A stretch of DNA of 14,216 bases from Anaerolineales bacterium (GTDB lineage: Bacteria > Chloroflexota > Anaerolineae > Anaerolineales > VGOW01), in the NCBI GenBank assembly GCA_919901875.1, contig CAKKQG010000040.1:3408-17623 (forward strand), in the 5' to 3' direction. The position numbers and the translations under genes were made by a program. Below the pieces are notes generated by a model. It made no database searches and was not told the DNA's origin. It saw only the letters and a list, made by a program, of their open reading frames with translations. Shown in pieces: positions 1-6,550 of this stretch. Position 1 is the stretch's first letter. Every line of letters starts with the position of its first letter.

Positions 1-578
1 TGGGTGTGCCGCTTTCACTCGCGGTTGTCATTTTATTTTGGGGTGGTCGCCGCGCGATGATCGGTTTGGCAGGGTTGGCGGCTGCGGGCGTGGTGGCGGC
101 GATCCCTTTGTCGCAAAGCCCGCGCTTCGCCGATACATTTAATTTCACCAGTGGCACGTCATTCTTCCGAATCCAATTATGGCGATCCGTCGTCTCAATG
201 ATCGCCGATCATCCGTGGCTCGGAGTTGGGCTGGATAATTTTCTGTATGCGTATCGCGGCAAATATATTTTGCCCGAAGCGTGGCAAGAACCGAATCTGG
301 CGCATGCCCATAACATTATTCTCGATTCGCTGGCGCGGCTCGGTGTGTTTGGTTTTGCGGCAACGTTCTGGATGTTGAGTGCATTTTTCTTAAATGCCTA
401 CACGACACTTAAACGACTCGCCGATCCCGACCTTCGCGCGCTCACCATCGGACTCATCGCCTCAATGATCAACTGTCTCGCCCACGGCATGGTAGACACC
501 GGTTATTGGTTTGTGGATTTGGCGTTTGTGTTTATGATGACGATGGGGGTAATGAAGAGGTTAGAGATTGGAGACTAG
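1..578 (+). CDS. O-antigen ligase/polymerase-like membrane protein, 3' part
   Basis: The reading frame is open from the left edge (first full codon at 3) to a TAG at 576-578, so the gene starts outside the window. The visible part, about 191 residues, is hydrophobic. It holds the Wzy_C/O-antigen ligase signature: a loop reading HPWLGVGLDNF, then a short soluble stretch and AHAHNIILDSLARLGVFGF, followed by two membrane segments. Members join or polymerise lipid-linked glycans on the outer face of the inner membrane. The same signature recurs in the protein encoded at 2806-4359, so two paralogues lie in one locus. The last residues (RLEIGD) and the stop are written by a 7-nt repeat array at 561-588, so the C-terminus may have been reset by repeat insertion. 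A polymerase (Wzy) and a ligase (WaaL) cannot be told apart from sequence. Confidence 0.82.
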   Translation, partial: GVPLSLAVVILFWGGRRAMIGLAGLAAAGVVAAIPLSQSPRFADTFNFTSGTSFFRIQLWRSVVSMIADHPWLGVGLDNFLYAYRGKYILPEAWQEPNLAHAHNIILDSLARLGVFGFAATFWMLSAFFLNAYTTLKRLADPDLRALTIGLIASMINCLAHGMVDTGYWFVDLAFVFMMTMGVMKRLEIGD

Positions 579-588
579 AGATTGGTAT
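561..588 (+). repeat. Heptad repeat array, 4 units
   Basis: Four consecutive 7-nt units TTAGAGA, TTGGAGA, CTAGAGA and TTGGTAT lie in strict register. The same unit type (GATTAGAGATTGGAG) recurs at 1692-1733 (opposite strand), 11908-11949 and 12865-12892. Here the array supplies the last codons and stop of the upstream gene and runs into the -10 box of the next promoter. Confidence 0.7.
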
Positions 589-591
589 AAT
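583..591 (+). promoter_or_regulatory. Extended -10 promoter of the toxin-antitoxin cassette
   Basis: TGGTATAAT is a perfect TATAAT (586-591) with a TGn extension. No good -35 at 17 nt is visible; the extended -10 can partly compensate. Transcription would begin near 598 and give a leader of about 36 nt before the DUF433 start. A GGAG ribosome-binding site sits at 622-625. Confidence 0.55.
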
Positions 592-633
592 CTAAACATC
601 AGCCAAGCGTGAAAGTGTCTCGGAGATAACAAG

Positions 634-942
634 ATGAAAAAAAACGGGAAGAAATCAATCACAAGAACATTGTCGAGAAGCTCGTCTCTATTGAAGAACC
701 GAGTTCCCCGTCCAAAACAAAAACAGGTATTGTTAGGACGCTACATTGTCGCCGACCCTGAGATTTGTCACGGCAAGCCAACTTTTCGTGGAACGCGAAT
801 CTTCGTTTCGGATGTTTTAGAAATGGTTGCCGAAGGGATGGCATGGGAGACAATTATTGAGCAGTGGCACGGCAGTGTCACAAAGGAAGCAATTGCCGAG
901 TCGGTAAAACTATCGGGTATGAATGAAAGAGGTGAAATATGA
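634..942 (+). CDS. DUF433 domain protein (VapB-like antitoxin family)
   Basis: This 102-residue protein carries a DUF433 core at about residues 36-95: YIVADPEICHGKPTFRGTRI followed by VSDVLEMVAEG and a helical end. DUF433 proteins are small winged-helix-like proteins usually found as antitoxins of PIN-like (often DUF5615) toxins. The start is supported by GGAG at 622-625, 8 nt upstream. The first 34 residues form a very basic extension (many Lys and Arg) before the core, longer than in the usual member of about 75 residues; it could bind DNA or RNA. The stop overlaps the next start (ATGA, 939-942), so translation is probably coupled. It could be the antitoxin or an extra regulator of the VapC pair just downstream. 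Confidence 0.8.
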   Translation: MKKNGKKSITRTLSRSSSLLKNRVPRPKQKQVLLGRYIVADPEICHGKPTFRGTRIFVSDVLEMVAEGMAWETIIEQWHGSVTKEAIAESVKLSGMNERGEI

Positions 943-1187
943 AAGTAACTATTTCAAAAGAAAAAATCTTCCAAGAGATTAAGTTAATCCCCGAAGAAAA
1001 ACTAGCAGATGTTTATGCGCTCCTGCATCATTTCCGTTTGAGTTTAAAAGCATCACAAACTAAACTAAGACCCGTCATGCACTATGCAGGAATTTGGCAA
1101 GATATGCCTGCCGATATTTTTGCAGAGTTCACCGTAGGCATCTCTGTGCGCCGGCAACAAGCATTTTCGGGAAGACGTGCCAGATGA
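939..1187 (+). CDS. Small antitoxin-like protein paired with VapC
   Basis: This 82-residue protein starts by ATGA overlap with the DUF433 gene and ends by ATGA overlap with the PIN toxin gene. An AGGTG site lies 4 nt upstream of the start. The first half is predicted helical (KEKIFQEIKLIPEEKLADVY). The second half, with GIWQDMPADIFAEF and the basic end RRQQAFSGRRAR, resembles the C-terminal toxin-binding tails of small antitoxins that precede VapC genes. No named DNA-binding fold can be assigned from sequence alone. Its position directly before the toxin and the double overlap make an antitoxin role the best inference. Confidence 0.72.
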   Translation: MKVTISKEKIFQEIKLIPEEKLADVYALLHHFRLSLKASQTKLRPVMHYAGIWQDMPADIFAEFTVGISVRRQQAFSGRRAR

Positions 1188-1594
1188 GACTTGCGCTAAT
1201 TGACACGGATATTCTATCGCTATTCTTTCGAGGCGATCCAAACGTTGTCACCCGTATTCAAGCCTACACCAGCGAACACGGGCAGATCAACTTCAGCATC
1301 ATCACCTATTACGAAATTCTGAGTGGGCTGAAACACCGTGACGCGCAAAAGCAACTAGACACTTTTCTGAGATTCGCTTCTGAGAATAATGTCATTCCCC
1401 TTACTGAACAGGCGGCGACACTGTCAGCCGAAATGTATGCTTCAACACGCGCGAGCGGCACGCCTGTTGCCGACATTGATATCTTGATTGCTGGCATTGC
1501 GAAGGCAAACAATTGGGTCTTGGTCACGCACAATACAAAACATTTTGAGAAGATCAAGGGACTGGATATCGAAGACTGGAGTGAAACGCAATAA
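1184..1594 (+). CDS. vapC: VapC-like PIN-domain ribonuclease toxin
   Basis: This 136-residue protein covers a whole PIN domain. Acidic residues that would bind Mg2+ are visible: D7 and D9 in LIDTDILS, E44 in YYEILSG, and D97 and D99 in PVADIDILIAG. The C-terminal THNTKHFEKIKGLDIEDW is typical of the family. VapC toxins are Mg2+-dependent endoribonucleases, many cutting tRNA or rRNA, and are held inactive by their antitoxin. The frame is open upstream to 1094, but the ATG at 1184 overlaps the antitoxin stop and the protein aligns from LALIDTD onward, so this start is chosen. A terminator follows within 15 nt, closing the three-gene cassette. Confidence 0.88.
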   Translation: MRLALIDTDILSLFFRGDPNVVTRIQAYTSEHGQINFSIITYYEILSGLKHRDAQKQLDTFLRFASENNVIPLTEQAATLSAEMYASTRASGTPVADIDILIAGIAKANNWVLVTHNTKHFEKIKGLDIEDWSETQ

Positions 1595-1608
1595 TTTCTT
1601 CAAACTCG

Positions 1609-1638
1609 AAAAGACCTTTTCTCGCAAAAGGTCTTTTT
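1609..1638 (+). terminator. Rho-independent terminator after vapC
   Basis: A perfect 12-bp inverted repeat (AAAAGACCTTTT, loop CTCGC, AAAAGGTCTTTT) is followed by further T. It begins 15 nt after the toxin stop codon. A-tracts on the left arm mean it could also work on the other strand. Confidence 0.85.
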
Positions 1639-1675
1639 GTTCATCCTTCATTGTTTCATTGTTCATTGCCCCGCG

Positions 1676-1684
1676 TGGTAAAAT
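1676..1684 (+). promoter_or_regulatory. Putative extended -10 promoter of the UXS gene
   Basis: TGGTAAAAT matches an extended -10 (TGn plus TAAAAT at 1679-1684) located between the vapC terminator and the epimerase gene. No clear -35 is seen. Transcription would start near 1691, so the leader would consist almost entirely of the heptad array at 1692-1733. Confidence 0.4.
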
Positions 1685-1691
1685 CCGCCCG

Positions 1692-1733
1692 CAATCTCCA
1701 ACCTCTAATCTCCAATTACTAATTACCAATTAC
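1692..1733 (+). repeat. Heptad repeat array, 6 units
   Basis: Six units in perfect 7-nt register: CAATCTC, CAACCTC, TAATCTC, CAATTAC, TAATTAC, CAATTAC. On the opposite strand 36 of 41 positions match 11908-11948, which lies inside the YqeC-MocA coding region. Just before it (1641-1668) is a looser array of TTCATTG-type units spaced 7-8 nt. The array ends next to the AAGGA ribosome-binding site (1734-1738) of the UXS gene. Confidence 0.8.
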
Positions 1734-1746
1734 AAGGAAACTCTCA

Positions 1747-2697
1747 ATGCGTATACTCATCACCGGCGGCGCGGGCTTTATCGGATCACACTTATGTGAT
1801 CGATTTCTCTCCGAAGGTCACAGCGTCACCGCCATTGATAATTTGATCACCGGCTCCACGCGCAACATTCAACATCTCGCCGGGCGCGACGATTTCACAT
1901 TCATAAAGCACAACGTCTCCGAATACATTTTTGTCGAAGGCAACGTAGATGCGGTGCTACACTTCGCCTCACCCGCCAGTCCGTCGCAGACCGCGCCCAC
2001 CGGTTATTTGCAATTACCGATTCAAACGTTGAAGGTCGGCGCACTCGGCACTCTTAATGCGTTAGGTGTGGCAAAAGCAAAGAACGCAAAGTTTATTCTC
2101 GCCTCAACGTCTGAAGTGTATGGCGATCCGTTGGAACATCCACAAAAAGAATCGTATTGGGGTCACGTTGACCCCATCGGTCCTCGCTCGGTTTATGATG
2201 AAGCCAAACGATTCGCCGAAGCGTTGACGATGGCCTATCACCGCACGCACAACGTTAACACTCGCATCGTCCGCATCTTCAACACCTACGGTCCACGAAT
2301 GCAGTTAGACGATGGTCGCGTCGTGCCAAATTTTGTCGGGCAGGCCTTGCGTCACGAGCCGCTCACAGTGTATGGCGACGGATCGCAGACGCGCAGTTTT
2401 TGCTTCGTAACTGATCTCGTTGACGGCATCGCCCGTTTACTCAACTCAGACGAACACGACCCGACCAACATCGGTAACCCCAACGAGATTTCGATTTTGG
2501 AATTCGCTAAAGCGATCAATCTCATCACTGATAATCCGGCGGGCATCAAGATCGTCGCCAGTGGACGCACACAAGGCGACCCGCAACAACGCAAGCCCGA
2601 CATCAGCAAAGCGAAGCGCGTGTTGAATTGGGAACCGAAAGTTAAACTCGACGACGGGTTGCAGAAGACGATTGAGTATTTTGCGAAGATGGTTTAA
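1747..2697 (+). CDS. UDP-glucuronate decarboxylase (UDP-xylose synthase)
   Basis: This 316-residue extended short-chain dehydrogenase has the NAD-binding GGAGFIG at 7-13, TSE at 121-123, and catalytic Y150 and K154 in the block [13 protein letters not shown]. The string [21 protein letters not shown] and then [13 protein letters not shown] is characteristic of UDP-glucuronate decarboxylases rather than UDP-glucose 4-epimerases or dTDP-glucose dehydratases. The enzyme oxidises UDP-glucuronate at C4 with NAD+, decarboxylates it and reduces the intermediate to UDP-xylose, in the cytoplasm. Length is typical of the soluble bacterial form with no membrane anchor. AAGGA lies 8 nt upstream of the ATG. 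It would supply UDP-xylose for the surrounding glycan genes. Confidence 0.88.
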   Translation: MRILITGGAGFIGSHLCDRFLSEGHSVTAIDNLITGSTRNIQHLAGRDDFTFIKHNVSEYIFVEGNVDAVLHFASPASPSQTAPTGYLQLPIQTLKVGALGTLNALGVAKAKNAKFILASTSEVYGDPLEHPQKESYWGHVDPIGPRSVYDEAKRFAEALTMAYHRTHNVNTRIVRIFNTYGPRMQLDDGRVVPNFVGQALRHEPLTVYGDGSQTRSFCFVTDLVDGIARLLNSDEHDPTNIGNPNEISILEFAKAINLITDNPAGIKIVASGRTQGDPQQRKPDISKAKRVLNWEPKVKLDDGLQKTIEYFAKMV

Positions 2698-2706
2698 AGA
2701 CTCGTC

Positions 2707-2786
2707 GTCATTGCGAGGAGCGTCTTTTGCGACGAAGCAATCTCAATGCGAGACCAAGATTGCTTCGCAAAGAACGCTCGCAATGA
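2707..2786. repeat. REP-like intergenic hairpin
   Basis: An imperfect inverted repeat: the left arm starts GTCATTGCGAGGAGCG and ends GAAGCAATCT; the right arm starts AGATTGCTTCGC and ends CGCTCGCAATGAC. I recognise the GTCATTGCGAGGAGC...GAAGCAATCT motif as a repeat type common in many bacterial genomes. The loop contains an ATG (2746) in frame with the downstream gene. Confidence 0.8.
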
Positions 2787-2805
2787 CGGTGCCATTTCTT
2801 TTCTG

Positions 2806-4359
2806 ATGCTCGCCCTCAAATTCCCTCGTAACGACTCGTTCTTTCCTTTATATACGCTCACGTTGATCGCCATCGCCCTCAGCCTGGTGATTGCGGTGAT
2901 GCCGCCGATGGTTGCGGTAGCGGCAATCTTAATTGTGGCGTGGTGTGCGTTGGCGGTAACCGAGCCGTTGTTCGCATTGGCATTTGCGATCATTCTCGGA
3001 CCCACCAAAGCGTTGTATGCCGCCGCGTTGCCAAACGAATGGATCGATCTGGGGCAAATAGGGTTTGTGCTGATCGTCGTCTCGTGGTTGCTGCGCGGGT
3101 TGGCGAAGCGAGAAATAAGAATCCCGCCGATAACGATCTTGATTCCGTTTGCGATCTATTTGTTAGCGATCACGCTATCGTTCACCGTCAACCAAGTGCG
3201 CGCGCCCAACGCCGCCTTGAACGAATGGTTGAAATGGATCGAGATGTTGATCACGGCGATCATTGTCGTGGATTGGGCAAAACCTACACCTGACAGGTCT
3301 GTTGTCAACCCGGCGGGTGTTAAGTTCGGCAAGACCTGTCAGGTGTTGTCGAAACCCGGTTGGCTCGTTGCCATCATCATCGCCAGCGGAGTGTTGCAAA
3401 CGATGAGCGGCGTGTGGGAGTGGGGCTTTCGCGGAATCGGACCCGCCACATTTAGAATCTTCGGGGACACCTATCGCGCTTACGGCACATTCGAACAACC
3501 GAATCCCTTCGCCGGATATTTGGGAATGATATGGACGGTGGCGATTGCGGTGGGGGTTGGGGTTGGAATAATCGTAGGGGCAGGGCTTGCCCCTGCCCAA
3601 AGGGCGACCGCAAGAGTCGCCCCTACAAATGTTTGGGTAGGGTTGATCGCCTTCGCAGGTGGGGCGGCGTCACTCGCCGGTTTGTATTTGTCATTCTCAC
3701 GCGGGGCGTGGATCGGGGCGGCAGCCGCCGGAATCGTCATGCTTATCTTCGTGCCACGCCGACGCTGGATCGGAATCAGTTTGGCAATCATTGGCGTGAT
3801 CATTTTCTTCACACTGTACTCACTTAATCTTCTGCCATCGGCAATTGCCTCACGCTTCGCCGACGTCGGAAGTTTTTTTCAGGTGTACGATGTGCGCGGT
3901 GTTCACGTCAACGATTCAAATTTTGCTATTGTGGAACGGTTGGCACATTGGCAAGCGGCGGTGAACATGGCAGACGCGAATCCGATCTTCGGCGTGGGGC
4001 TAGGAAATTATGAGGCGGCTTACGAAACGTATCGCTTGGTGAAGTGGCAATATGCGTTGGGTCACGCCCACAACGTTTATTTGAACACGCTCGCCGAGAC
4101 GGGCGCGCTGGGGTTGGCAGGATATTTGATCTTGTGGGGATCGATCTTTGCGGTTACGATTCGAGTCATTCATCGCGCGGGCGGCGTTGAGCGCGCGTTG
4201 GCGATTGGGTTATTGGGAACGTGGACACATTTAATGACGCACCAGTTTTTAGACAACTTGTATGTGAACAACGTGCATCTGCTTATTGGAGCGCTGTTAG
4301 GGTTGCTGTGTCTTCTCCTGAATTCTATCGCCGAGAGGCAGAGCGCGCAGAATTTTTAA
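2806..4359 (+). CDS. O-antigen ligase/polymerase-like membrane protein
   Basis: From the ATG at 2806 the protein has 517 residues with about ten or more hydrophobic segments. The Wzy_C signature lies near the C-terminus: residues 392-403 (NPIFGVGLGNYE) and GHAHNVYLNTLAETGALGLAGY at 419-440. A short motif YGTFEQPNPFAGYLG (226-240) is also typical of the family. It would polymerise or ligate lipid-linked glycan on the periplasmic or outer face. The frame is open to an earlier ATG at 2746, but that codon lies in the loop of a REP-like hairpin and the extra 20 residues look repeat-encoded, so 2806 is preferred although it lacks a clear ribosome-binding site. Two palindromic repeats sit in frame inside the gene (3286-3346 and 3574-3626), both in predicted loops between membrane segments. 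Confidence 0.83.
   Translation: MLALKFPRNDSFFPLYTLTLIAIALSLVIAVMPPMVAVAAILIVAWCALAVTEPLFALAFAIILGPTKALYAAALPNEWIDLGQIGFVLIVVSWLLRGLAKREIRIPPITILIPFAIYLLAITLSFTVNQVRAPNAALNEWLKWIEMLITAIIVVDWAKPTPDRSVVNPAGVKFGKTCQVLSKPGWLVAIIIASGVLQTMSGVWEWGFRGIGPATFRIFGDTYRAYGTFEQPNPFAGYLGMIWTVAIAVGVGVGIIVGAGLAPAQRATARVAPTNVWVGLIAFAGGAASLAGLYLSFSRGAWIGAAAAGIVMLIFVPRRRWIGISLAIIGVIIFFTLYSLNLLPSAIASRFADVGSFFQVYDVRGVHVNDSNFAIVERLAHWQAAVNMADANPIFGVGLGNYEAAYETYRLVKWQYALGHAHNVYLNTLAETGALGLAGYLILWGSIFAVTIRVIHRAGGVERALAIGLLGTWTHLMTHQFLDNLYVNNVHLLIGALLGLLCLLLNSIAERQSAQNF
3286..3346. repeat. In-frame 15-bp palindrome inside the ligase gene
   Basis: Arms ACACCTGACAGGTCT (3286-3300) and AGACCTGTCAGGTGT (3332-3346) are perfect inverted repeats. 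They encode a hydrophilic loop (residues about 161-181) between two membrane segments. The 13-bp core ACCTGACAGGTCT recurs at 8727-8762 in another gene. Confidence 0.8.
3574..3626. repeat. In-frame composite palindrome (two nested hairpins)
   Basis: Outer arms GTAGGGGC (3574-3581) and GCCCCTAC (3619-3626) enclose two small hairpins, GGGCAGGG/CCCTGCCC and GGGCGAC/GTCGCCC. The stretch encodes GAGLAPAQRATARVAPT (residues 258-274), which interrupts two membrane segments. The motif resembles a GC-rich repeat that I recognise from other bacterial genomes. Confidence 0.75.
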
Positions 4360-4364
4360 TTGTT

Positions 4365-4468
4365 CTGGACTTACGCACTTTAATCACGAATGTCACGAAT
4401 ATACGAATTTAACGAATAGAGCAATTAAAAAACATTCGTGATATTCGCTCATTCGAGTCATTCGTGAT
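4365..4468. repeat. Intergenic inverted repeat built of ACGAAT/ATTCGT units
   Basis: This fills the gap between the ligase and GtrA genes. ATCACGAATG (4383-4392) pairs with CATTCGTGAT (4459-4468), and between them ACGAAT then ATTCG recur every 8-9 nt, so the region can fold into a long imperfect hairpin. The first 28 nt (4365-4392) recur exactly, inverted, at 7204-7231. It could act as a terminator or processing site between the two genes; no T-run follows. Confidence 0.75.
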
Positions 4469-4479
4469 GGAATCATCTT

Positions 4480-5007
4480 ATGCAAGCCATTTCTGAATTG
4501 CGGGCATCCATGCCCAAAGACATCAAACGGTTTATCAAATTTCTAATTGTGGGCGCGAGCAGTTTCTTAGTAGACTTCGGTCTCTTCAATTATTTTCACG
4601 CGCAAGGTGTGGGAACGTGGGTCGCGCAGAATCTCTTCTCATCGTTTTCGAGCGTCGCCCTGTTTTTCGCCGAGCGCCCCGAAGTGGTAGAGCAATCATT
4701 GTCGTTTTCGGTTGCCGTCGTGAACAGCTTCTTTTGGAATTATTCTTGGATCTACCGCGAAGCAAAGAACGAACCGGTAGGCAAGAAGTTGGCGCAGTTC
4801 GTCATCGTCAGCGGCGTCGGGTTGTTGCTTGGCGCGCCGATCTTCAGCGGGGCGTTGATGATCACTCGCCCAATGGTCACTACCATTGGCTTGAGCCATC
4901 CAAGTTTCAACGTGGCGGGCAACTTGGCGTTGATGGTGCGCGTCGGCGTGATCTTGTTCTGGAATTTTTACGCCAATCGCAAATGGACGTACGGGCATGT
5001 CGAATGA
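4480..5007 (+). CDS. GtrA-like membrane protein
   Basis: This 175-residue protein has the GtrA layout of four membrane helices at about 18-38, 72-92, 104-126 and 147-166. Family landmarks are FIKFLIVGASSFLVDFGLFN at the first helix, NSFFWNYSWIYRE after the second, and FWNFYANRKWTY at the end. GtrA proteins are thought to flip polyprenyl-phosphate-linked sugars across the cytoplasmic membrane for cell-surface glycan work. The stop overlaps the start of the glycosyltransferase (ATGA, 5004-5007), so the two are probably co-translated and may act as a flippase-transferase pair. Residues 41-70 between helices 1 and 2 are longer than I expect for the family. Confidence 0.85.
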   Translation: MQAISELRASMPKDIKRFIKFLIVGASSFLVDFGLFNYFHAQGVGTWVAQNLFSSFSSVALFFAERPEVVEQSLSFSVAVVNSFFWNYSWIYREAKNEPVGKKLAQFVIVSGVGLLLGAPIFSGALMITRPMVTTIGLSHPSFNVAGNLALMVRVGVILFWNFYANRKWTYGHVE

Positions 5008-6098
5008 GGATCGGGATCGAGATCACCGCCGCCGTGCGACAAGGCGGCGGCATCGGGCGATATGTGCGTGAGATGATTCGGGCATTGGCAAAAGGGGACG
5101 CCGCCAACCGCTACCAACTTTTTTTCGCTTCCCCAAACCCGATCCCCTTTCCCCCGGCTCCCCTCCCTTCCAATTTCTCCACGCGGCATTTACAATTCCA
5201 TGATATTTGGTTAGCGCGACTTTGGCATCGGGCGCAACTTCCCATAAACGTTGAATGGATCACTGGCGAGATCGATCTCTACCACGCGCCCGACTTCACA
5301 CTGCCGCCGACTCGCGCCCGCAGCCTTTTGACTGTTCACGACCTTTCTTTCGCGCGCGATCCCGACTCGGCCGCGCCGACTCTGCGCGATTATCTCAACG
5401 TAGTTGTGCCGCGATCTGTTAAACGCGCCACACACATCGTCGCCGTCTCGCAAGCAACCAAGAACGATCTCATTGAGTTCTACAACACGCCTCAAGAAAA
5501 GATCAGCGTGATCTACGAAGGCGTGGATGAGAAATTTAAACCGACGGTTGATAAAGCGAAAAGTGAAAAATATAAGTTGGGTGAACGACCTTACATATTT
5601 TCGGTCTCAACAATCCACCCACGAAAAAATTTCAAGCGACTCATGCAAGCCTTCGCCCAATTGCCAAAAGATTTTGATCTGGTGATCGCCGGTGGCAAAG
5701 GTTGGCTGTACGACGACATCTTTGCCGAAGCGCAAAAAAATAAAGGGCGAGTCCGCTTTTTGGGTTTTGTGCCAGATGATGATCTGCCCGCGCTGTATAG
5801 CGGCGCGGCGATGTTCGCCTACCCTTCTTTATATGAAGGCTTCGGCTTGCCATTGCTCGAAGCGATGGCCTGCGGCACGCCGACTCTGTCTTCCAACGTT
5901 TCTTGCTTGCCCGAAGTGGCGGGCGGCGCGGCAGTGACGGTGTCACCGTACGACGTGGATTCGATTGCCGAAGGACTCAAGCACACGCTGGCGAATCGAT
6001 CTGAACTGATCAAAAAAGGTTTCGCCCGCGCCTCACAATTTAAATGGAGCGCCGCCGCGCGGCAGTTGATCGCTCTCTACGAATCGCTTGCGCTATAA
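5004..6098 (+). CDS. GT4-family glycosyltransferase
   Basis: This 364-residue GT-B fold protein has the N-terminal GGGIGRYVREM (14-24), VHDLSF (111-116), the domain linker VSTIHPRKNF (201-210), and the GT4 donor-site motif YEGFGLPLLEAMACG with E278 and E286. GT4 enzymes are retaining transferases using nucleotide sugars, acting at the cytoplasmic face. Donor and acceptor cannot be read from sequence; members with this VHDLSF/HPRKN pattern are often called mannosyltransferases. The frame is open back to 4617, but that part is the GtrA gene read in another frame. ATG 5004 overlaps the GtrA stop and begins the conserved MRIGIEI strand, so it is chosen. It probably builds glycan with the neighbouring UXS and ligase genes. 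Confidence 0.9.
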   Translation: MRIGIEITAAVRQGGGIGRYVREMIRALAKGDAANRYQLFFASPNPIPFPPAPLPSNFSTRHLQFHDIWLARLWHRAQLPINVEWITGEIDLYHAPDFTLPPTRARSLLTVHDLSFARDPDSAAPTLRDYLNVVVPRSVKRATHIVAVSQATKNDLIEFYNTPQEKISVIYEGVDEKFKPTVDKAKSEKYKLGERPYIFSVSTIHPRKNFKRLMQAFAQLPKDFDLVIAGGKGWLYDDIFAEAQKNKGRVRFLGFVPDDDLPALYSGAAMFAYPSLYEGFGLPLLEAMACGTPTLSSNVSCLPEVAGGAAVTVSPYDVDSIAEGLKHTLANRSELIKKGFARASQFKWSAAARQLIALYESLAL

Positions 6099-6099
6099 T
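6094..6099 (+). promoter_or_regulatory. -10 box over the end of the GT4 gene
   Basis: TATAAT at 6094-6099 overlaps the stop codon of the glycosyltransferase and ends 7 nt before the ATG at 6107, so transcription would start at about that ATG and give a leaderless mRNA. TTGATC at 6066-6071 is too far away (22 nt) to be a good -35. Confidence 0.45.
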
Positions 6100-6106
6100 C
6101 ATCATT

Positions 6107-6472
6107 ATGCAAATCATTCCTATCTTCACCACACGCGGCGAACATGCCGCGTTCTACAGCAACGGTTATATTTTTAATTCGGGTGGGGAGTGGATCGGAT
6201 TCGTGGACACGCGCAACGGTTATGTGTATGCGCTAGATGGCGAGTACGTCGGATACTTTGCGAAGGATGGGCGAATTTTGCGAAAGCGCTCGATGGAAGA
6301 GATGCCCAAGCGCACGCCGCCAGCCGCTCCCAAACGACTCGCGCTGCCGACCAGTGTGCCGCTCCCGCCGCTGATAGGCGATCTCGGTTTCGACACGATT
6401 GATGTGTTGGAAGAAATGCCCGAACGATTGCACACACTCGATTCGGGCGACTTGAAACAGGATATGGATTAG
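6107..6472 (+). CDS. Small beta-repeat protein of unknown function
   Basis: This 121-residue protein begins MQIIPIFTTRGEHAAF. The first 60 residues contain a repeated unit: GYIFNSGGEWIGFV (20-33) and GYVYALDGEYVGYF (38-51), then DGRILRKR. Such alternating aromatic/Gly units suggest a small beta fold; they resemble what I recall as the four-fold beta-flower family, but I cannot confirm this. The second half is Pro-rich with an acidic end. The open frame extends upstream to 6044 inside the glycosyltransferase gene; ATG 6107 follows that gene and a TATAAT box, so it is preferred. No ribosome-binding site precedes it, which fits a leaderless message. Confidence 0.6.
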   Translation: MQIIPIFTTRGEHAAFYSNGYIFNSGGEWIGFVDTRNGYVYALDGEYVGYFAKDGRILRKRSMEEMPKRTPPAAPKRLALPTSVPLPPLIGDLGFDTIDVLEEMPERLHTLDSGDLKQDMD

Positions 6473-6475
6473 AAA

Positions 6476-6550
6476 TTTTTGATTTTCGATTGCGGATTGC
6501 TGAGTTTTAGCGCGTCCGCAATCCGCAATCAGAAATCTGAAATCAAAAAT
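6476..6550. repeat. Ten-unit heptad array forming a hairpin
   Basis: From 6481 ten 7-nt units run in perfect register: three of GATTNNN type, a middle, then CCGCAAT, CCGCAAT, CAGAAAT, CTGAAAT, CAAAAAT. The two halves are reverse complements, so TTTTTGATTT...GATTGCGGATTGC pairs with GCAATCCGCAATC...AAATCAAAAA. It fills the whole gap between two genes and reaches the A and T of the thioesterase start codon. Confidence 0.82.

Noticed and set aside
1094..1183. 30-residue extension of VapC
   Set aside because: It overlaps the antitoxin gene in another frame and PIN domains start at LALIDTD.
1163..1185. Similarity of TTCGGGAAGACGTGCCAGATG to 3324-3344 near the ligase palindrome
   Set aside because: There are 4 mismatches in 21 nt, there is no inverted partner, and the encoded antitoxin residues look family-typical; probably chance.
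2352..2609. - strand open frame inside the UXS gene
   Set aside because: It is opposite a conserved enzyme gene with clear motifs, and its translation shows no recognisable domain; a shadow frame.
3480..3812. - strand open frame inside the ligase gene
   Set aside because: Low-complexity translation opposite a real membrane-protein gene; a shadow frame.
4617..5003. 129-residue extension of the glycosyltransferase frame
   Set aside because: It is the GtrA gene read in another frame; the GT4 domain starts at the ATG overlapping the GtrA stop.
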